A stretch of 64,000 nt of DNA from Qipengyuania sphaerica (lineage in GTDB: Bacteria > Pseudomonadota > Alphaproteobacteria > Sphingomonadales > Sphingomonadaceae). Below the pieces are notes generated by a model. The model was given only the letters and a program-made list of their open reading frames with translations. It was not told where the DNA came from and did no database searches. The translations under genes and the position numbers were made by a program. This document shows positions 34,454-43,658 of the stretch, one piece after another (positions within the stretch are counted from its first letter, which is position 1; each line of letters starts with the position of its first letter). The stretch spans positions 248,001 through 312,000 of the forward strand of contig NZ_JAIGNR010000002.1 of the NCBI RefSeq assembly GCF_019711595.1, in the 5' to 3' direction.

Positions 34454-35236
34454 ATGATCGCGAAACTGCCGAAATATGCGCTGTGGCTGGCCCTGGCGCT
34501 CCTAGTCTGGTTCGCGGTCGCGGTCTTCGGGCCGAAATTCGGGATGGTGGACTGGAGATTCGCGCTCGGCACCATGCTGCGCGAAGTGGGACCGATCCTG
34601 ATCGGTATCACCGCGCTTGTCGCGCTTGTCGCGCTGTGGAAAGGACCCCGCGGTGAGTGGTGGAAGGCGGCGCTCGCGCTGGCGATACCGGCGGCGCTGA
34701 TGGCGGGTCTCGCCTCGGTGGCCAGCAAGGCGCAAAGCGTGCCGCCGATCCACGATGTCGCAACCGACACGGCTAACCCGCCCACTTTCTCCGCCGCGAC
34801 CATGGCGATCCGCGAGATGGCCGAAGCCAATCCGATCAACGATTATTCGGTCCCGCTCGGCGAAATGGACGCATGGATGGGCCTGCCCGACGACAGCCCT
34901 GTCAAGGGCCAGTCGCACGCCCAGATCATAGCCGAGGCCTTTCCTGACCTCCAGCCGATCGCCTTCACCACCGACCGCGCCGATGCCATGGCCTCGGTCT
35001 CGGCCGCGATGAGCGACATCGGCCTCACCGATATCCGCAGCGATGTGGAGGCAGGCACCGTCGAAGGCACGGCGGAAACCTTCGCCTTCGGCTTCAAGGA
35101 CGATGTCGTGGCGCGAGTCGGTGACGGGGTGATCGACTTGCGCTCGGTCAGCCGGGTGGGCCTGTCGGACCTCGGCTACAACGCCGCACGGCTGCGCGAA
35201 CTGTCGGCGGCTATCGAGGCGCGGCTGGGGGAATAA
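34454..35236 (+). CDS. DUF1499 membrane protein
   Basis: A 260-residue protein with three membrane helices in the first 120 residues (YALWLALALLVWFAVAVFG, VGPILIGITALVALVALW, ALALAIPAALMAGLASVA). A DUF1499-type soluble domain follows: MASVSAAMSDIGLTDIRSD, GTVEGTAETFAFGFKDDVV and SRVGLSDLGYNAARL match the family pattern. The function is unknown; DUF1499 proteins occur in bacteria and plant plastids. A GGGAGAGAGATTG Shine-Dalgarno region precedes the ATG. It ends five bases before the 3' end of tRNA-Ala on the opposite strand. Confidence 0.85.
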   Translation: MIAKLPKYALWLALALLVWFAVAVFGPKFGMVDWRFALGTMLREVGPILIGITALVALVALWKGPRGEWWKAALALAIPAALMAGLASVASKAQSVPPIHDVATDTANPPTFSAATMAIREMAEANPINDYSVPLGEMDAWMGLPDDSPVKGQSHAQIIAEAFPDLQPIAFTTDRADAMASVSAAMSDIGLTDIRSDVEAGTVEGTAETFAFGFKDDVVARVGDGVIDLRSVSRVGLSDLGYNAARLRELSAAIEARLGE

Positions 35237-35241
35237 GCGCC

Positions 35242-35317
<76 letters not shown>

Positions 35318-35369
35318 GTTCCAGGCGAAGCGGCAAATTAGCGGATCTGCGCGGGGCGGAAAAGCCCGT

Positions 35370-36275
35370 TCAGCTGCGGATTTTCCAGCCCGAGGCGAGG
35401 ATGCGGTAGACAACGAAGGCGAAAACGAGGTTGAAGAGGCCCAGTCCGATTCCAGCTTGCACGACCGCCTCATTGGTGTTGCCGATGTCGCTTTCGCCAA
35501 GGAAGCCGAAGCGGAAGCCGCTGATCACGTAGAAGAACGGGTTGAAGCGGCTGATGGCCTGGAATGCGGGCGCGAGGTTGTCGATCACGTAAAAGGTGCC
35601 CGAGAGCAGGCTGAGCGGTGCGATCACGAAATTGGTGACCGCGGCGTTGTGGTCGAACTTCTCCGCCCAGATCGAGGCGAGGAGGCCCATCAGCGCGAGC
35701 ATGACCGCCCCCATCAGACCGAACCATGCCACCGCCCATGGGTGCGCGAGCGAGAGGTCGACGCCAGGATAGAAGGCCATCGCCAGCGCCACCGCGCCGC
35801 CCACGGCGATCGCACGGGTTACTGCGGCAGCGGTGATCCCCGCCATCAGCTCGCCGGTTGAAAGCGGCGGCATCAACAGGTCGATGATCGTCCCCTGGAT
35901 CTTGCCCGACAGCAGCGAGAAGCTGGAATTGGCAAAGGCGTTCTGCATCATGCCCATCACGATCAGCCCCGGCGCGACGAAGGTCGCGAAGTTGACGCCG
36001 AGCACCTCGCGCCCCTCGCGGCCCAGCGCGACGGTAAAAATGACCAAAAAGAGCAGCGTTGTGACCGCGGGCGCCCAGATCGTCTGCGTCTGGACCTTGA
36101 GAAAACGGCGAACCTCCTTAATATAGAGGCTCCATAATCCCACGCGGTTGATCCCGGTGATCACCGGCTCTCCGCGCCTCGGGAAACTGCCCCTTCCCTT
36201 ATCCGTATTATCGGTGAAAGAGGCTTCCTCTGCGGCTCCGATGGTCGTTGGAGCGGGTTGGACTTGATCGGCCAT
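35370..36275 (-). CDS. ABC-2 type transporter permease, without an adjacent ATPase
   Basis: A 301-residue permease. A hydrophilic N-terminus of about 60 residues precedes six membrane helices. IYFTxxR-like elements of the ABC-2 family are seen as SLYIKEVRRFLKVQTQTIWA, then LLMPPLSTGELMAGITAAAV and ISRFNPFFYVISGFRFGFLG, the latter typical of NodJ/YadH-type exporters. The start is MADQVQPAPTTIGAAEE. The ATPase partner normally lies just upstream, but here the upstream neighbour is the divergent gcrA. It would therefore use an ATPase from elsewhere. The substrate is unknown. Confidence 0.88.
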   Translation of the reverse strand: MADQVQPAPTTIGAAEEASFTDNTDKGRGSFPRRGEPVITGINRVGLWSLYIKEVRRFLKVQTQTIWAPAVTTLLFLVIFTVALGREGREVLGVNFATFVAPGLIVMGMMQNAFANSSFSLLSGKIQGTIIDLLMPPLSTGELMAGITAAAVTRAIAVGGAVALAMAFYPGVDLSLAHPWAVAWFGLMGAVMLALMGLLASIWAEKFDHNAAVTNFVIAPLSLLSGTFYVIDNLAPAFQAISRFNPFFYVISGFRFGFLGESDIGNTNEAVVQAGIGLGLFNLVFAFVVYRILASGWKIRS

Positions 36276-36348
36276 GGGCGTGCGCCTAGGGCCAAGCACT
36301 TCTGCTGGCAAGCGTGGCCGGCGGGAATACGAAGGAAATAGATTTCGC

Positions 36349-37023
36349 ATGGCCTGGACCGACGAACGGATCGCGACGCTGAAGAAAATGTGGGAAAGCG
36401 GCTCGACCGCCAGCCAGATCGCCGACGAACTGGGCGGCGTGAGCCGCAACGCGGTGATCGGCAAGGCGCATCGCCTCGGCCTCAAATCGCGCCCCTCGCC
36501 CGTAAAGGCAGCCGAAAAGAAGAAGGCGGCGCCCAAGGCCAAGCCGGCGGCAAAGCCCGTGGCCAAGAAAGCCGCTCCGCGCCCCGCGCCCGCTCCGGCA
36601 GCACCTGCCAAGCCCGCTGCGCAGACCGCGCCCAAGCCCGATGCGGCGATCCCTTCGCAGCCGATCCCGAATCGCACGCCCGACCTGCCGAAGATCGTTT
36701 CGGTCGGCCCGGGTGGCTTCCTGCGCCAAGGCCCCGGCGACCAACAGCCGCCGATCCCGCCCGCACCGCCGCGCCGCCTGGTGCCGGCCAAGCCCGATCC
36801 CTCGATTGCGGACAAGACCAGCCTGCTCGACCTGTCGGACAAGGTCTGCCGCTGGCCGATGGGCCACCCGGGCGAACCCGATTTCCATTTCTGCGGCGAA
36901 GCGGTGAACCCCGGCTTCCCCTATTGCGTCGAACATTGCGGGCGGGCCTATCAGGCACAGCTGCCCCGCGGTGCGCGCCGCCCCCCTCCGCCGCTGCCTT
37001 TCGGCGGCCCGCGCGTCCGCTAA
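36349..37023 (+). CDS. gcrA: GcrA cell cycle regulator
   Basis: A 224-residue GcrA protein, which in Caulobacter binds RNA polymerase sigma-70 domain 2 and activates promoters carrying methylated GANTC sites. The N-terminal DNA-binding helix-turn-helix is TDERIATLKKMWESGSTA, then GGVSRNAVIGKAHRLGL. A long Lys/Ala/Pro-rich linker (about 45-150) resembles histone H1 tails. The C-terminal sigma-interacting part has VCRWPMGHPGEPDFHFCG and PYCVEHCGRAYQ. The linker is longer than in Caulobacter GcrA (173 aa). A strong terminator follows at 37048-37084. Confidence 0.94.
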   Translation: MAWTDERIATLKKMWESGSTASQIADELGGVSRNAVIGKAHRLGLKSRPSPVKAAEKKKAAPKAKPAAKPVAKKAAPRPAPAPAAPAKPAAQTAPKPDAAIPSQPIPNRTPDLPKIVSVGPGGFLRQGPGDQQPPIPPAPPRRLVPAKPDPSIADKTSLLDLSDKVCRWPMGHPGEPDFHFCGEAVNPGFPYCVEHCGRAYQAQLPRGARRPPPPLPFGGPRVR

Positions 37024-37047
37024 GGCTAACAAACCATCAAGATCATG

Positions 37048-37084
37048 GCCCCGTCTCTCCGAGCCACGGAGAGGCGGGGCTTTT
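37048..37084 (+). terminator. Intrinsic terminator of gcrA
   Basis: GCCCCGTCTCTCCG and CGGAGAGGCGGGGC form a stem of about 14 bp with one G-T wobble and a loop of AGCCA, followed directly by TTTT. It lies 24 bases after the gcrA stop and is the clearest intrinsic terminator in the window. Confidence 0.9.
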
Positions 37085-37281
37085 GGTAGTTAACGCGGAC
37101 TTGTTTACTTCCGCATAGCCACCCGTTAACTCGCGCAAACGGTCGGATTCGCTGGATTTTTCCGGCAATCTTTCCTCGCTGGTTACCATGAAAAGTAACC
37201 AGCTTCTCATGCCTTGATGCCATTTGGGGGGCTATCTGGGCATGAAACCCGTTCATGCGGGAAAGAGAAGAGGGGCGAGAG

Positions 37282-38460
37282 ATGGACTGGGCGAGCGCCA
37301 CACTCGGCGCCTTCATTGCAAGCGCATTTATCTTCGGAGGCACCGCGCTGGCGCTGCTTCCGATCATGCGTCGCCGTTTTCTCGCCTGGATCGTCGCCCG
37401 TGTGACCGCCATCACGATCATGGTGTGGGCGCTGGCTGAGCAGCTGCCGGTTCCCGATTTCATTTCCGACACCGAGCGGCTTTTGATCGGCGTGGTGGCG
37501 ACCGACCTCGGTTTCGCTTTCACCGGTCCGATGCTGGCCTCCTATCTCGAAAAGCGCGTGGTTGCCCGCCGCGAGCGCAAGCTTCTCGGCTTGATGCTGC
37601 CGATGAGCCTCGTGCCCATCGCACTATTACCCTCCATCGTCTTCGCGGGAAGGCTGGACTGGCTGCACGACACGATCCTCCTGGGAATGCTCGGCATGCT
37701 GTGCTGGGGCATCGCCGGCACGATCCGCGAAGGCAGCCGCGCCGCGATCTTCCAGGCATTTGCTTGGGCACCTGCCCTCGCCGTGGCGATTGCCGCCTTG
37801 CTCCACGAATTGATCGTCGGCGGAATGATCCCTCACTATTTCGCTGCCATGATGGGCGCTCTGGTGATCGAGTTCATCATCACCGCGATGGGCGTGGTCG
37901 ACGGTTTCATGGGCATCAAGGGTGAACGCGACCGCGCGCTCAAGGACATGCGGGAGGCGAAACTCGCCACCGCGCTCGACCCGCTGACCAATATCGCCAA
38001 CCGGCGCGGGCTTGAACAGCATTTCAACGGCAAGCAACGCCGCCGCCCGACTGGCCTCGCGCTGGTCGACTGCGACCATTTCAAGCGCATCAACGACCAG
38101 TTCGGCCACGATGTCGGCGACAGCGTGCTGTGCGCCGTTGCGCGCAGCCTCGACAGCGAGAACCTGTTCGCAGCGCGGCTGGGCGGCGAGGAGTTCGTCC
38201 TGCTGCTTTATGGCGAGAACTGGCAGGAAGCTGCCGAGATCGCCCGTCGCGGGATCACGCAGGGCGTGCGCAATGCCGTGCCTGAGCTACCCTATCCGAT
38301 CACCGCCAGCGCCGGTCTTGCCGCGCTCGAGGAAAACGACACGCTGGGTTCGGTGATGAAACGCGCCGACCGCGCGCTTTATGCGGCCAAGGAAGCGGGG
38401 CGCAATCGCAGCCTCTCGCTCACCGAGTTCCGCCCCGGTGCCTCGCTCAAGAGCGCCTAG
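37282..38460 (+). CDS. Membrane diguanylate cyclase (GGDEF protein)
   Basis: A 392-residue protein. The N-terminal half has about six or seven membrane helices (for example ATLGAFIASAFIFGGTALAL, IALLPSIVFAG, MLGMLGMLCWGIAG). A C-terminal GGDEF domain follows, starting DPLTNIANRRGLEQHF and carrying the active-site loop RLGGEEFVLLL near residue 305. The intact GGEEF predicts cyclic-di-GMP synthesis. The usual RxxD inhibitory I-site five residues upstream is absent (SENLFAA there). The start has GGGGCGAGAG upstream; an ATG nine codons earlier is possible. The stop overlaps the convergent neighbour by four bases. Confidence 0.92.
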   Translation: MDWASATLGAFIASAFIFGGTALALLPIMRRRFLAWIVARVTAITIMVWALAEQLPVPDFISDTERLLIGVVATDLGFAFTGPMLASYLEKRVVARRERKLLGLMLPMSLVPIALLPSIVFAGRLDWLHDTILLGMLGMLCWGIAGTIREGSRAAIFQAFAWAPALAVAIAALLHELIVGGMIPHYFAAMMGALVIEFIITAMGVVDGFMGIKGERDRALKDMREAKLATALDPLTNIANRRGLEQHFNGKQRRRPTGLALVDCDHFKRINDQFGHDVGDSVLCAVARSLDSENLFAARLGGEEFVLLLYGENWQEAAEIARRGITQGVRNAVPELPYPITASAGLAALEENDTLGSVMKRADRALYAAKEAGRNRSLSLTEFRPGASLKSA

Positions 38461-39137
38461 CGCTTCCTGGCAAACCAGATCGTGTGGCGCGGCCCCTTGT
38501 TGTTGGGACGCGCGCGCACGCTGCGCTCCTCGACGTCGAAGCCGGCATCCTTCAGCCGGATCCGGAACCGGTGGTCGGGCGCAGCGGACCATACCGCCAG
38601 TACTCCGCCCGGGTTGAGCGCGTCGCGCGCCTTGCCGAGGCCGGTCTTGGAATAGAGCCGCTCGTTCCCGTCGCGCACGATCCCGTCCGGGCCATTGTCG
38701 ACATCGAGCAGGATCGCGTCCCACTTGCCGCAGGTGCCGTCGTTCGCATCGTCGATCAGCGCCGCGACATCGCACAGAACCACCTCGCCGCGCGGGTCCG
38801 AGAGCGTATCGCCGGTCAGATGCGCCAGCGGACCCTCCGCCCATTCGAGTATTTCGGGCACGACTTCGGCCACCACGATATCGGCCTTCACCCCGCCCTT
38901 CTCCAGCGCCTTGCGGAAGGTGAAGCCCATGCCGTATCCGCCGATCAGCACGCGCGGCGCGCTGGTGCGCAATTCCGCCAGCGTCAGTTCTGCCAGCTGC
39001 TCCTCGCTGAACTGCATCCGCGTACCCATCAGCTCGTTGCGACCGAGCATGATGATGTAATCGCGCCCGTGGCTGACAAGCGTCAGCGTGTCGCCTCCGG
39101 GGATCTGGGCAGTGGCAAGGGTTTCGCGCGGGAGCAT
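38457..39137 (-). CDS. Spermidine-synthase-like methyltransferase-fold protein
   Basis: A 226-residue protein with a Rossmann-like AdoMet-binding core: VLIGGYGMGFTFRKAL, DIVVAEVVPEILEWA, and WDAILLDVDNGPDG are the glycine loop, acidic ribose-binding and motif-II elements of the spermine/spermidine synthase superfamily. The N-terminal beta hairpin domain is present (GGDTLTLVSHGRDYIIML). It is shorter than true spermidine synthases (about 280 aa) and lacks a clear putrescine pocket, so the substrate is uncertain. The pnp terminator lies just upstream. Confidence 0.82.
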   Translation of the reverse strand: MLPRETLATAQIPGGDTLTLVSHGRDYIIMLGRNELMGTRMQFSEEQLAELTLAELRTSAPRVLIGGYGMGFTFRKALEKGGVKADIVVAEVVPEILEWAEGPLAHLTGDTLSDPRGEVVLCDVAALIDDANDGTCGKWDAILLDVDNGPDGIVRDGNERLYSKTGLGKARDALNPGGVLAVWSAAPDHRFRIRLKDAGFDVEERSVRARPNNKGPRHTIWFARKR

Positions 39138-39156
39138 GCGCGCACCCTAGATACGA

Positions 39157-39184
39157 AAAGGGCCGCCCTGTCGAGCGGCCCTTT
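39157..39184 (-). terminator. Intrinsic terminator after pnp
   Basis: AAAGGGCCGC and GCGGCCCTTT make a perfect 10-bp inverted repeat with an 8-base loop, in the 69-base gap between the pnp stop and the start of the spermidine-synthase-like gene. Read on the minus strand it ends in a run of T (CCCTTTTCG). It should end rpsO-pnp transcripts and is nearly symmetrical. Confidence 0.85.
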
Positions 39185-39206
39185 CCTGATTTGGCTTTGA
39201 AGAAGC

Positions 39207-41486
39207 TTAGTCCTTCAGGAAGTCCGGCACGTGGGCTTCACCGCCCCCGTCCTTGTTTCCGCCACCGTCACGGTCGCGGCGCGGACCACGGCCACCGCGG
39301 TCGCCGCCACGGCCACCGCGACGATCGCCGCCGCCACGCGGGCCACGGTCACCGCGCGGTTCGCGCGGCGGGCGGGTGTCTTCCAGCTCTTCGCCGGTTT
39401 CCTGGTCGACCACGCGCATCGACAGGCGGACCTTGCCGCGCTGGTCAATCTCGAGGACCTTGACCTTCACTTCCTGGCCTTCCGACACGACGTCGGTCGG
39501 CTTCTCGACGCGCTCGTTCTTCATTTCGCTGACGTGGACGAGACCGTCCTTGCCGCCCATGAAGTTCACGAATGCGCCGAAGTCGACGATGTTGACGACC
39601 TTGCCGGTGTAGATCTTGCCGACCTCCGCCTCTTCGACGATGCCTTCGATCCACTTGCGGGCTGCCTCGATCTCGTCGGCATTGCTCGACGAAATCTTGA
39701 TCACGCCTTCGTCGTCGATGTCGACCTTGGCGCCGGTTTCCGCGACGATCTCGCGGATCACCTTGCCGCCCGTACCGATGACGTCGCGGATCTTCGACTT
39801 GTCGATCTGCATCGTCTCGATGCGCGGAGCGTGCTTGGAAACGCCGCTACGTGCACTCGAAAGCGCCTTGTTCATCTCGCCGAGGATGTGCGCACGGCCG
39901 GCTTTCGCCTGTTCGAGCGCCTTGGCCATGATTTCCTTGGTGATGCCGGCAACCTTGATGTCCATCTGCATGGTGGTGATGCCAGCTTCCGAACCTGCGA
40001 CCTTGAAGTCCATGTCGCCGAGGTGATCTTCGTCACCCAGGATGTCCGACAGGACGGCGAAGTCGTCGCCTTCGAGGATCAGGCCCATGGCGATGCCGGA
40101 CACCGGACGTTCGATCGGCACGCCTGCGTCCATCATCGACAGACAGCCGCCGCACACGGTCGCCATCGAGCTCGAGCCGTTAGACTCGGTGATGTCCGAC
40201 AACACGCGGATCGTGTAGGGGAAGTCTTCATGGTCGGGCAGGACGGGGTTCAGCGCGCGCCATGCGAGCTTGCCGTGACCCGTTTCGCGGCGACCGGTGA
40301 AGCCGAAGCGGCCAACTTCGCCGACCGAGTACGGCGGGAAGTTGTAGTGCAGCATGAAGTGATTGTACGACAGGCCTTCGAGACCGTCGATCATCTGCTC
40401 TGCATCCTTGGTGCCCAGCGTGGTGGTGCAGATCGCCTGCGTTTCACCGCGGGTGAACAGTGCCGAACCATGCGTACGCGGAAGCAGGCCGACCATCGCC
40501 TCGATCGGGCGAACCTGGTCGAGCTTGCGGCCGTCGATACGGGTGCCGTCCTTGAGGATGGCGCCGCGAACGATTTCCGCTTCCAGCTTCTTGACCGCCT
40601 TGTTGGCGACGAGCTGCGTCTGCGCTTCTTCTTCGGCGAAGGCTTCCTTGGCCTTGGCGCGTGCTTGGTTGAGCGCGTCCGAACGGGCCGACTTGTCGGT
40701 CAGCTTGTAGGCGGCAGCGATATCGTCGCCGATAAGGCCGCGCAGCTTTTCCTTGATGGCCGAGGTGTCGTCCGAGGTATCGATTTCCCACGGATCCTTG
40801 GCAGCCTGTTCAGCCAGGTCGATGATCGCACCGATGACCTTGCGCGCTTCGTCGTGAGCGAATTCGACGGCGCCGAGCATTTCCTCTTCGGTCAGCTCCT
40901 TGGCTTCGGATTCGACCATCATCACCGCGTCCTGCGTGGCGGCGACGACGAGGTCGAGACGACCTTCTTCGTCGAGCGCGGTCTGCAGGCTCGGGTTCAG
41001 TTCGTATTCGCCATTGCGGAAGCCGACGCGTGCCGCGCCGATCGGGCCCATGAAGGGCACGCCCGAAATGGTCAGCGCGGCCGAAGCGGCAATCATCGCT
41101 ACGATGTCGGGTTCGGTCTCGCCGTCATAGGACAGGACCTGCGCGATGACGTTGATTTCGTTGTAGAAGCCTTCGGGGAAGAGCGGACGCACGGGGCGGT
41201 CGATCAGGCGCGAAGTCAGCGTTTCCTTCTCCGTGGCGCGGCCTTCGCGCTTGAAGAAGCCACCCGGGATACGGCCCGCGGCGGAGAATTTTTCCTGGTA
41301 GTGAACGGTCAGCGGGAAGAAGTCCTGTCCTTCCTTGACGCTCTTGGCGGCGGTCACGGCGCACAGCACCACGGTTTCGCCATAGGTGGCCAGAACGGCG
41401 CCGTCTGCCTGACGGGCGATCTGACCGGTTTCGAGGGTGAGGGTCTTTCCGCCCCACTCGATCGATACGGTTTTCTTGTCGAACAT
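39207..41486 (-). CDS. pnp: Polynucleotide phosphorylase
   Basis: A 759-residue PNPase that degrades RNA 3' to 5' phosphorolytically. Two RNase PH domains come first ([40 protein letters not shown]; then [35 protein letters not shown]), then KH ([20 protein letters not shown]) and S1 ([20 protein letters not shown]). A C-terminal tail of about 55 residues is built almost only of G, R, D and P with RGG-type repeats ([20 protein letters not shown]). An AGGA Shine-Dalgarno precedes the ATG. It follows rpsO as in most bacteria, and its mRNA is probably autoregulated. Confidence 0.97.
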   Translation of the reverse strand: MFDKKTVSIEWGGKTLTLETGQIARQADGAVLATYGETVVLCAVTAAKSVKEGQDFFPLTVHYQEKFSAAGRIPGGFFKREGRATEKETLTSRLIDRPVRPLFPEGFYNEINVIAQVLSYDGETEPDIVAMIAASAALTISGVPFMGPIGAARVGFRNGEYELNPSLQTALDEEGRLDLVVAATQDAVMMVESEAKELTEEEMLGAVEFAHDEARKVIGAIIDLAEQAAKDPWEIDTSDDTSAIKEKLRGLIGDDIAAAYKLTDKSARSDALNQARAKAKEAFAEEEAQTQLVANKAVKKLEAEIVRGAILKDGTRIDGRKLDQVRPIEAMVGLLPRTHGSALFTRGETQAICTTTLGTKDAEQMIDGLEGLSYNHFMLHYNFPPYSVGEVGRFGFTGRRETGHGKLAWRALNPVLPDHEDFPYTIRVLSDITESNGSSSMATVCGGCLSMMDAGVPIERPVSGIAMGLILEGDDFAVLSDILGDEDHLGDMDFKVAGSEAGITTMQMDIKVAGITKEIMAKALEQAKAGRAHILGEMNKALSSARSGVSKHAPRIETMQIDKSKIRDVIGTGGKVIREIVAETGAKVDIDDEGVIKISSSNADEIEAARKWIEGIVEEAEVGKIYTGKVVNIVDFGAFVNFMGGKDGLVHVSEMKNERVEKPTDVVSEGQEVKVKVLEIDQRGKVRLSMRVVDQETGEELEDTRPPREPRGDRGPRGGGDRRGGRGGDRGGRGPRRDRDGGGNKDGGGEAHVPDFLKD

Positions 41487-41625
41487 GTATTTTCCTAAAT
41501 GACCCGCCGCGCCTGATTGCGAGGCGGGGCCTACTGTGCCGGGTATTCCGTCCCGGTCCGGTTCGGGGACTACGTCTGCCCCATTGCCTGCCCCGGAGCC
41601 GAATTGCCACGGAGCCGGATAGCAA

Positions 41626-41653
41626 GAGGGGCGGCCCTTCCGAGCCGCCCCTC
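41626..41653 (-). terminator. rpsO-pnp intergenic hairpin (attenuator/processing site)
   Basis: GAGGGGCGGC and GCCGCCCCTC form a perfect 10-bp stem with an 8-base loop, 10 bases after the rpsO stop in the 177-base gap before pnp. On the minus strand it is followed by TTGCT, a weak T-run. This is the expected place for the leaky rpsO terminator and RNase III/E processing site that adjusts pnp expression. Confidence 0.75.
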
Positions 41654-41663
41654 CCGAAAACTC

Positions 41664-41933
41664 TTACTTACGAAGACCCAGCTTCTGGATCAGCGCGTTG
41701 TAACGCTCGACGTCCTTCTTCTTGAGATAGGCGAGCAGGTTACGACGCTTGTTGACCATCATGAGGAGCCCGCGACGCGAGTGGTTGTCCTTGTGATTGG
41801 CCTTGAAGTGGTCGGTGAGGTTGCGAATACGCTCGGTGAGGATCGCGACCTGGACTTCCGGCGAACCGGTGTCGCCCTTTGCCTGGGCGTTGTCCTTGAT
41901 GATTTCAGCTTTACGCTCGGTGGTAACCGACAT
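41664..41933 (-). CDS. rpsO: 30S ribosomal protein S15
   Basis: An 89-residue S15, a primary binding protein of 16S rRNA. Family sequence is clear: [20 protein letters not shown] at about 22-41, [20 protein letters not shown] and LIQKLGLRK at the end. The start is [12 protein letters not shown], preceded in-frame by an ATG six codons earlier that lies in the truB stop area and is unlikely. It lies four bases after truB and ahead of pnp, the standard truB-rpsO-pnp order. Confidence 0.97.
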   Translation of the reverse strand: MSVTTERKAEIIKDNAQAKGDTGSPEVQVAILTERIRNLTDHFKANHKDNHSRRGLLMMVNKRRNLLAYLKKKDVERYNALIQKLGLRK

Positions 41934-41937
41934 GCAT

Positions 41938-42858
41938 TTACTCCGCGACATCCATTAGGTTGAAACCCCGCACGACCTTGGCCGAGCCAGCTTCGAGTTC
42001 CATCAATGCCACCGGGGTTTGTCCCAGCCTGGCAAGGTAGAGCCCGTCGCTATGGGGCAGGTCCGACAACACCCGGCCCTGGCGGACCGCCTGCGCGCTG
42101 TCGGGTTCGAGGGTGAGGACCGGGATGTCGTCCAGTCCGGCCTCTAGCGGCAGGAGAAGGTTTTCGATTGGCGCGCCCTTAGCGATTTCCTCTGCAGAGT
42201 CCAGCGAAATCGCCTGTTTCTCGAGGAACGGGCCGGCCTTTATGCGCCTGAGATAGGTAACGTGGCCGCAGCTTCCAACCGCCAGCGCGATATCCCGTGC
42301 AAGGGAGCGGATGTATGTGCCCTTGGAGACATGGGCGGTGAGGGTGACCGAGGCTTCGTCGGCATCGAGGATCTCAAGCGAATGGATGGTCGTCGCGCGC
42401 AGCTTCATTTCGACTTCCTCGCCCGCCCGCGCGCGGTCGTAGGCGCGTTTGCCGTCGATCTTGATTGCCGAATAGGCAGGCGGTGCCTGTTCGATCGCGC
42501 CGGTGAATTGCGGGAGGATGGTTTCAATGTCCGCACGGGTCGGGATGTGGTCGGAAGTGGCCACCACTTCGCCCTCGGTATCGAGCGTATCGGTCTGCTC
42601 GCCGAAAAGGAGAGTGAAGTCGTAGATCTTGCTGGCGTCGAGCATCCGGCCAGCGAGCTTGGTCGCCTCGCCCAGCGCGATAGGGAGCACGCCCTCGGCC
42701 AGCGGGTCGAGCGTTCCGCCATGGCCAACCTTGGTCTTGGCATAGCCGCCCTGCCTGAGCACGCGCTTGACTAGCCCCACCGCCTGCGTCGAGCCCAGCC
42801 CGCGCGGCTTGTCGAGCAGCAGCCAGCCGTGCGGTGCGGGTTTCTTCGTCTCGCTCAC
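41938..42858 (-). CDS. truB: tRNA pseudouridine(55) synthase TruB
   Basis: A 306-residue TruB that makes pseudouridine 55 in the T-loop of tRNAs. The catalytic aspartate is D51 in [14 protein letters not shown], preceded by [35 protein letters not shown] and [10 protein letters not shown] are further signatures, and a C-terminal PUA-like domain follows. The start is GTG inside the stop of the M50 protease gene (GTGA). It is part of the conserved truB-rpsO-pnp block. rbfA, which usually precedes truB directly, is 5 kb away here. Confidence 0.95.
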   Translation of the reverse strand: MSETKKPAPHGWLLLDKPRGLGSTQAVGLVKRVLRQGGYAKTKVGHGGTLDPLAEGVLPIALGEATKLAGRMLDASKIYDFTLLFGEQTDTLDTEGEVVATSDHIPTRADIETILPQFTGAIEQAPPAYSAIKIDGKRAYDRARAGEEVEMKLRATTIHSLEILDADEASVTLTAHVSKGTYIRSLARDIALAVGSCGHVTYLRRIKAGPFLEKQAISLDSAEEIAKGAPIENLLLPLEAGLDDIPVLTLEPDSAQAVRQGRVLSDLPHSDGLYLARLGQTPVALMELEAGSAKVVRGFNLMDVAE

Positions 42859-43544
42859 GAGATCAGGCGCGCGATGCCGTCGGCGACCGAATAGAACAGG
42901 CCCGTCAGCCATTCGACCGGCGGCAGGATCGTGTTCTCGACCCATGAGACATCGGGAAACGCCCACGTCACCGCGATAAGGACAACCAGCAGCAGCATGC
43001 CCATCGCCTGCAGTTTCTGCCAGTGATGTGCCCAGCGCCGCGGCATCAGCCCTCCGACGATGTGCGAGCCGTCGAAGGGCGGTATCGGCAGCATGTTGAA
43101 CAGCGCGAGGAAGGCGTTGATCAGGATGAAGGCACCGAAGGCGGTCATCATCAATTCGGGTATCGCCACGCCCCAATTGTTTGCGAAGCCTGCGATGATC
43201 CCGAAAATGACGGCGCCGATCAGCGCGAGCAGTATGTTCGTCCCCGGCCCCGCCGCAGCGACCGCCATCATGCCGTAGCGCGGGTTGTCGAGCCGCCTTT
43301 GGTCGACCGGCACGGGCTTCGCCCAGCCGAAGATCGGCCCGCCCATCAGCGCCAGCGCGCCGGGCACGAGCAAAGTGCCGACCGGGTCGACATGTTTGAT
43401 CGGATTGAGCGTCAGCCGCCCGCGATCGCGTGCAGTCGTGTCGCCCAGCGCGAGCGCTACCCAGCCATGCGCCACTTCATGAAAGACGATGGCGATCACG
43501 AGGCACGGGATGAGGATGAGAGCGAGAGTAAGGGTGTCTAGCAT
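42855..43544 (-). CDS. Site-2 protease family (M50) membrane metalloprotease
   Basis: A 229-residue polytopic protein of the small S2P/rhomboid-like M50 type. The zinc motif HEVAHGW is in the first helix (residue about 22) and the third ligand is in LPIPPFDGSHI near residue 150, an NPDG-like box. Helices flank both motifs (MLDTLTLALILIPCLVIAIV, NILLALIGAVIFGIIAG). It would cleave membrane-embedded substrates, but no PDZ domain is present, so it is not RseP. The start is set at MLDTLTLAL. It is coupled to truB by GTGA and is presumably the first gene of that transcript. Confidence 0.9.
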   Translation of the reverse strand: MLDTLTLALILIPCLVIAIVFHEVAHGWVALALGDTTARDRGRLTLNPIKHVDPVGTLLVPGALALMGGPIFGWAKPVPVDQRRLDNPRYGMMAVAAAGPGTNILLALIGAVIFGIIAGFANNWGVAIPELMMTAFGAFILINAFLALFNMLPIPPFDGSHIVGGLMPRRWAHHWQKLQAMGMLLLVVLIAVTWAFPDVSWVENTILPPVEWLTGLFYSVADGIARLIS

Positions 43545-43658
43545 TGCCAGCCCACATGGACATCGCGTGCGCCGAGGTAAAGACGCGAGCGGCAAGTACC
43601 TGCTTAAATTGCCTTTAACCGGAAAGTATTATGGCGAAGCGACCAAGTCCGGAGCCGA

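Noticed and set aside
37021..37281. A small RNA gene in the 258-base gap after gcrA
   Set aside because: The only clear element is the gcrA terminator. The remainder shows no promoter-hairpin-T-run unit I could defend.
39231..39460. Repeat-like GC-rich stretch in pnp that might be taken for a tandem DNA repeat or CRISPR
   Set aside because: It encodes the RGG-rich tail of PNPase. The codons vary, there are no equal spacers and no unique inserts.
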